This document shows, one piece after another, positions 8,055-10,235 of a DNA stretch of 10,235 nucleotides. A program made the translations under genes and the position numbers. Numbering within the stretch: the stretch's first letter is position 1; every line of letters starts with the position of its first letter. The stretch is from an uncultured Bacilli bacterium. Lineage in GTDB: Bacteria > Bacillota_I > Bacilli_A > RF39 > UBA660. The notes under the pieces are model-generated. The model saw only the letters and a program-made list of their open reading frames with translations. It did not search any database and was not told where the DNA came from. The stretch spans positions 1-10,235 of the forward strand of contig CANQWJ010000033.1 of the NCBI GenBank assembly GCA_947627525.1. Reading direction: 5' to 3'.

Positions 8055-9035
8055 ATGAAAAAACATATCAGTTTTACTAACTTTTTTTCAATCGAGTTAT
8101 TCTCTATAAAAAAAGTATTAGATAATGTATTAGACTACTTTCCAAATGTTAGTTTTTCACTAGAAGAAAAGGCAAAATATAAAATTAATTGCCATATTCT
8201 ATCGCAATTTCCTTATGTTAAAATTGATAATAATAGTATAAAATTAAATCCCTTTCGAAATTCTTATTATTATTTTTATAAAGAAAAAGATAAAAATATT
8301 TTATATGCTCCTAAACAAAAGTATGAAAATGAACATTTAATTATAAGAAAAAACAATTGTATTGATATATATATCCATGATGTATCAAATTATAAAGTTG
8401 TCATTAGAACAATTAATGAATTATTAATTAGAGAATTATTAAAATTAGATTTTTTCCCTATTCATGCTTCTAGTGTTGTAAAAGGAAACCAAGCAATTAT
8501 TTACTTTGGAAGTAAAGGGTGTGGTAAATCAACTATATTTTTAAGTTCGATACTGTTTGATAAATGCACTCCACTAGCTAATGATATCGTTTTTGTTGGA
8601 AAAATTAATAATGTATGGTACGCTTATGGTACACCATATGAACTAACTTTTGATAATGATTTTATAAATTGTTTAATAAAACAAAAAATAATAAATAAGA
8701 AATTTCTTAATAAAAATAATGAAAAAAAATTTGATAGTCCAAAATTTAGATATACACCTGGACAATTCTGTAAAAAATATAATACTAATTGGCAATGGAT
8801 TGCACCCATAAAGAGTCTTAATTTTGTTAAATTAAATCCTAATGTAGATTATGTAGAAAGAGATATTAGTAAAAAACAAATGTTAGATGCATTGATAAGA
8901 TATGGTCAAGATGATAAATTTTGTTTTGATGATTTATTAAGGATAAATGAATGCCAACCAAAGTTTAATTATAATGAATTGATTAATGATCTGGATATAA
9001 AGAAAATAATTGGTAATGTACTTAAGAAGGATTAG
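8055..9035 (+). CDS. HPr kinase-like P-loop protein, substrate unknown
   Basis: The C-terminal half resembles the kinase domain of HPr kinase/phosphorylase and its paralogues in natural-product and polysaccharide loci. The ordered pattern is FFPIHASSV (133-141, matching the HprK histidine strand), Walker A GSKGCGKST (152-160), then PLANDIVFV (173-181), which aligns with the VADDRV segment of HprK but has Asn in place of the first Asp. A YGTPYE segment follows at about 191-196. Residues 1-130 are not recognisable to me. The HprK signature for binding the HPr protein is not apparent, so this is not called a carbon-catabolite HprK. It may phosphorylate a small molecule, sugar or protein of this pathway. 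It begins 3 bases after the previous stop behind an AGAGG site. It is extremely AT-rich (hand count of 8641-8700: 12% GC). Confidence 0.72.
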   Translation: MKKHISFTNFFSIELFSIKKVLDNVLDYFPNVSFSLEEKAKYKINCHILSQFPYVKIDNNSIKLNPFRNSYYYFYKEKDKNILYAPKQKYENEHLIIRKNNCIDIYIHDVSNYKVVIRTINELLIRELLKLDFFPIHASSVVKGNQAIIYFGSKGCGKSTIFLSSILFDKCTPLANDIVFVGKINNVWYAYGTPYELTFDNDFINCLIKQKIINKKFLNKNNEKKFDSPKFRYTPGQFCKKYNTNWQWIAPIKSLNFVKLNPNVDYVERDISKKQMLDALIRYGQDDKFCFDDLLRINECQPKFNYNELINDLDIKKIIGNVLKKD

Positions 9036-9038
9036 AAT

Positions 9039-9830
9039 ATGGAAAAAGAATTAAAAATAAATTATAGTATTGTTAGTCGTGGAACGGAAAAGAATAGTAA
9101 TCATGGCTATTTAGCAGTAACAGAAGAAAATGATAATAATATACACATATTAAATATTGATCATGGTATTACTAAAAGCAAAGTTGATAATAGTTTAGTA
9201 GTCAAATCTATTTATGAAATAGAAAATATTGCTTTTTCAAAGTTCCAACTAGTAACCGATATAATGTATATTGACAATCACTACAAAATTAAAGAAAATA
9301 TTCTATTATTGGGATTAGGTAACATTGGCATCACATGCTTATTTTATTTATTAGATAAGAAATATAAAAATATAACTATATATATTAGAAAAATAAGACC
9401 ATACATTTTAGATGTTATTGATATAATTAAAGAAAACTATGATATAAATATTAAAATTATTAATGATTTATCTAATATCGATGAATATCAAACAATTATT
9501 GATACAACGGGATCATCAGATATAATAAAAGAGATCATTGATAATATGGCATTACGTCGAACATTAATAGTATTAAGTACACCAATTGATGAAAAAGATT
9601 CGATAAGTTTACTAAGTATCAATCGCAAAAGTATTTCTATTATAGGTTCACATGAATTGTATGGAATTAGTCAAGAAAAACGAAATAGGAGATTAAATAA
9701 ATTATTAGAAATTAATCAAAAGAAAACTTTCTTGGGAAAATTGGTAAATATTTATAAATATTCACCCCAAGAATTAAAACGAATAAAAGAAGAAAAAAGG
9801 AACTTTATTGAAATATTTAAATATTTTTAA
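9039..9830 (+). CDS. Shortened medium-chain dehydrogenase-like protein without a zinc site
   Basis: The N-terminus (YSIVSRGTEK, 9-18, then HGYLAV, 22-27) resembles the YS-x-SxGTE...GYS segment of zinc-type medium-chain dehydrogenases, including those fused to Gfo/Idh domains as bi-domain oxidoreductases. The nucleotide-binding domain has ENILLLGLGNIGI (86-98) and a long Rossmann region ending near 205. At 263 aa it is well below the usual 330-350: the first ~60 residues of the GroES-like domain are absent. Only one cysteine (C100) is present and there is no GHE motif, so the catalytic zinc site is missing. The ATG follows an AAGGA site 3 bases after the kinase-like gene, so this looks like a designed short form, not a recent 5' deletion. 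It may be a reductase or a partner of the Gfo/Idh protein. The family call is moderate. Confidence 0.65.
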   Translation: MEKELKINYSIVSRGTEKNSNHGYLAVTEENDNNIHILNIDHGITKSKVDNSLVVKSIYEIENIAFSKFQLVTDIMYIDNHYKIKENILLLGLGNIGITCLFYLLDKKYKNITIYIRKIRPYILDVIDIIKENYDINIKIINDLSNIDEYQTIIDTTGSSDIIKEIIDNMALRRTLIVLSTPIDEKDSISLLSINRKSISIIGSHELYGISQEKRNRRLNKLLEINQKKTFLGKLVNIYKYSPQELKRIKEEKRNFIEIFKYF

Positions 9831-9840
9831 AAATAATTAT

Positions 9841-9846
9841 AGGAGG
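9841..9846 (+). promoter_or_regulatory. Perfect AGGAGG ribosome-binding site of the HAD gene
   Basis: AGGAGG stands 6 bases before the ATG at 9853 and is the strongest ribosome site in the window, fixing this start. The 22-base gap before the HAD gene contains the right half of an AT palindrome, TATTTTTAAAAATA (9822-9835), but no GC hairpin, so I see no terminator separating this gene from the operon. Confidence 0.7.
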
Positions 9847-9852
9847 TCACAT

Positions 9853-10235
9853 ATGAGTAAATTTAGAGCATTGATTGTATCTGATTACGATGGAACATTA
9901 ATAGATGATAACAAGCTAACTACTTTAGACGAAACCATCGAAATGATAAAAGAGTTACGTCGTATAAAAGTTGCCTTTATGATATCCACTGGTAGGACAT
10001 ATGATTCAATTAAAAAAGAAGTTGATAAATACCAAATACCATTCGACTTTATTAGTTGTGCTAACGGAAATGTCTTATTTGATAATAACAATACACCTAT
10101 TATTGTTAATCATATCGACCGTCCTTTAATATCATTTTTAAAGAGTTATTGCGCTGAAGAAATAATCCAAGAAACACTAAGGGATGAATTTGGTTATGAA
10201 GTACATTCAATTGCCAAAGCGGTTGAAGATTTCAT
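9853..10235 (+). CDS. Cof-type HAD-superfamily phosphatase (5' part; runs off the window)
   Basis: This is a haloacid dehalogenase-superfamily hydrolase of the Cof/HAD-IIB kind; such enzymes remove phosphate from sugar phosphates, flavin mononucleotide or similar metabolites. 127 codons are visible of a usual 260-290. Motif I is DYDGTL (11-16, nucleophile D11 and acid/base D13), motif II is ISTGR (44-48), and CANGN (69-73) marks the point where the type IIB cap usually begins. Its composition (hand counts of 9901-9960 and 9961-10020: about 30-32% GC) matches rarA, xerD and deoB rather than the operon, so it may be the housekeeping gene on the far side of an inserted cassette. It could still be read through from the operon. 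The specific substrate is unknown. Confidence 0.88.
   Translation, partial: MSKFRALIVSDYDGTLIDDNKLTTLDETIEMIKELRRIKVAFMISTGRTYDSIKKEVDKYQIPFDFISCANGNVLFDNNNTPIIVNHIDRPLISFLKSYCAEEIIQETLRDEFGYEVHSIAKAVEDF

Noticed and set aside
8624..8809. Minus-strand open frame of 61 codons inside the kinase-like gene
   Set aside because: Shadow of the AT-rich sense frame; no ribosome site or recognisable motif.
8055..9035. True HPr kinase/phosphorylase (hprK)
   Set aside because: The N-terminal half, the changed ADD segment and the gene context do not fit canonical hprK, which usually sits with lgt or similar housekeeping genes.
9822..9835. Terminator at the end of the operon
   Set aside because: The palindrome is pure A/T with no stable stem and overlaps the stop codon of the last gene.
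3099..9852. RiPP system with the radical SAM as peptide-modifying enzyme
   Set aside because: There is no room for a precursor gene between the operon genes, no short peptide gene in the 148-base leader, and no PqqD-like recognition domain seen. It cannot be excluded beyond the window.
9885..10091. Minus-strand open frame of 68 codons inside the HAD gene
   Set aside because: Antisense to HAD motif II and neighbouring conserved residues; no independent support.
1..10235. CRISPR array, tRNA or rRNA gene, insertion sequence
   Set aside because: No regularly spaced repeats, cloverleaf-type GC-rich stretch, transposase or paired terminal inverted repeats were seen on either strand.

Overview
The window is low-GC, with strong A/T preference at third codon positions and Shine-Dalgarno sites of the GGAG/AGGAGG type. 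TGA acts as a real stop in several ATGA gene overlaps and Trp is TGG, so the standard bacterial code applies, not the Mycoplasma code. Together with the xerD-deoB gene order known from Bacillus, this suggests a low-GC Firmicute (Bacilli or Erysipelotrichia-like, perhaps an uncultured host-associated lineage). The species cannot be named from the sequence alone.

Layout. Bases 1-769 (minus strand) hold the 5' part of rarA/mgsA, an AAA+ ATPase of replication-fork recombination. A divergent promoter region (770-872) separates it from xerD (873-1760) and deoB (1778-2950) on the plus strand, which end at a probable intrinsic terminator (2976-3015). An AT-rich leader with an 18-bp palindrome follows. 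Next comes a tight seven-gene plus-strand operon (3099-9830): a UDP-glucose 6-dehydrogenase-type enzyme, a radical SAM enzyme with a Twitch-like C-terminal cysteine set, a PHP-family phosphoesterase, a GT-B glycosyltransferase, a Gfo/Idh/MocA oxidoreductase, an HPr-kinase-like P-loop protein and a shortened medium-chain dehydrogenase-like protein. From 9853 to the window end is the start of a Cof-type HAD phosphatase, whose base composition resembles the housekeeping genes.

The operon is the interesting part. Its genes overlap by 4 bases or are separated by 3, so they are probably co-transcribed and translationally coupled. They combine making an activated sugar acid, radical chemistry, two further NAD(P)-type redox proteins, a kinase-like protein, a phosphoesterase and one glycosyltransferase. 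No flippase, polymerase, transporter or any membrane protein is visible, and there is no room for a RiPP precursor between genes. The best inference is a pathway for an unusual modified sugar, glycoside or cyclitol-like compound, or a glycan decoration. The product is unknown. Most of the operon is more AT-rich than its flanks, which fits an accessory cassette inserted downstream of deoB.
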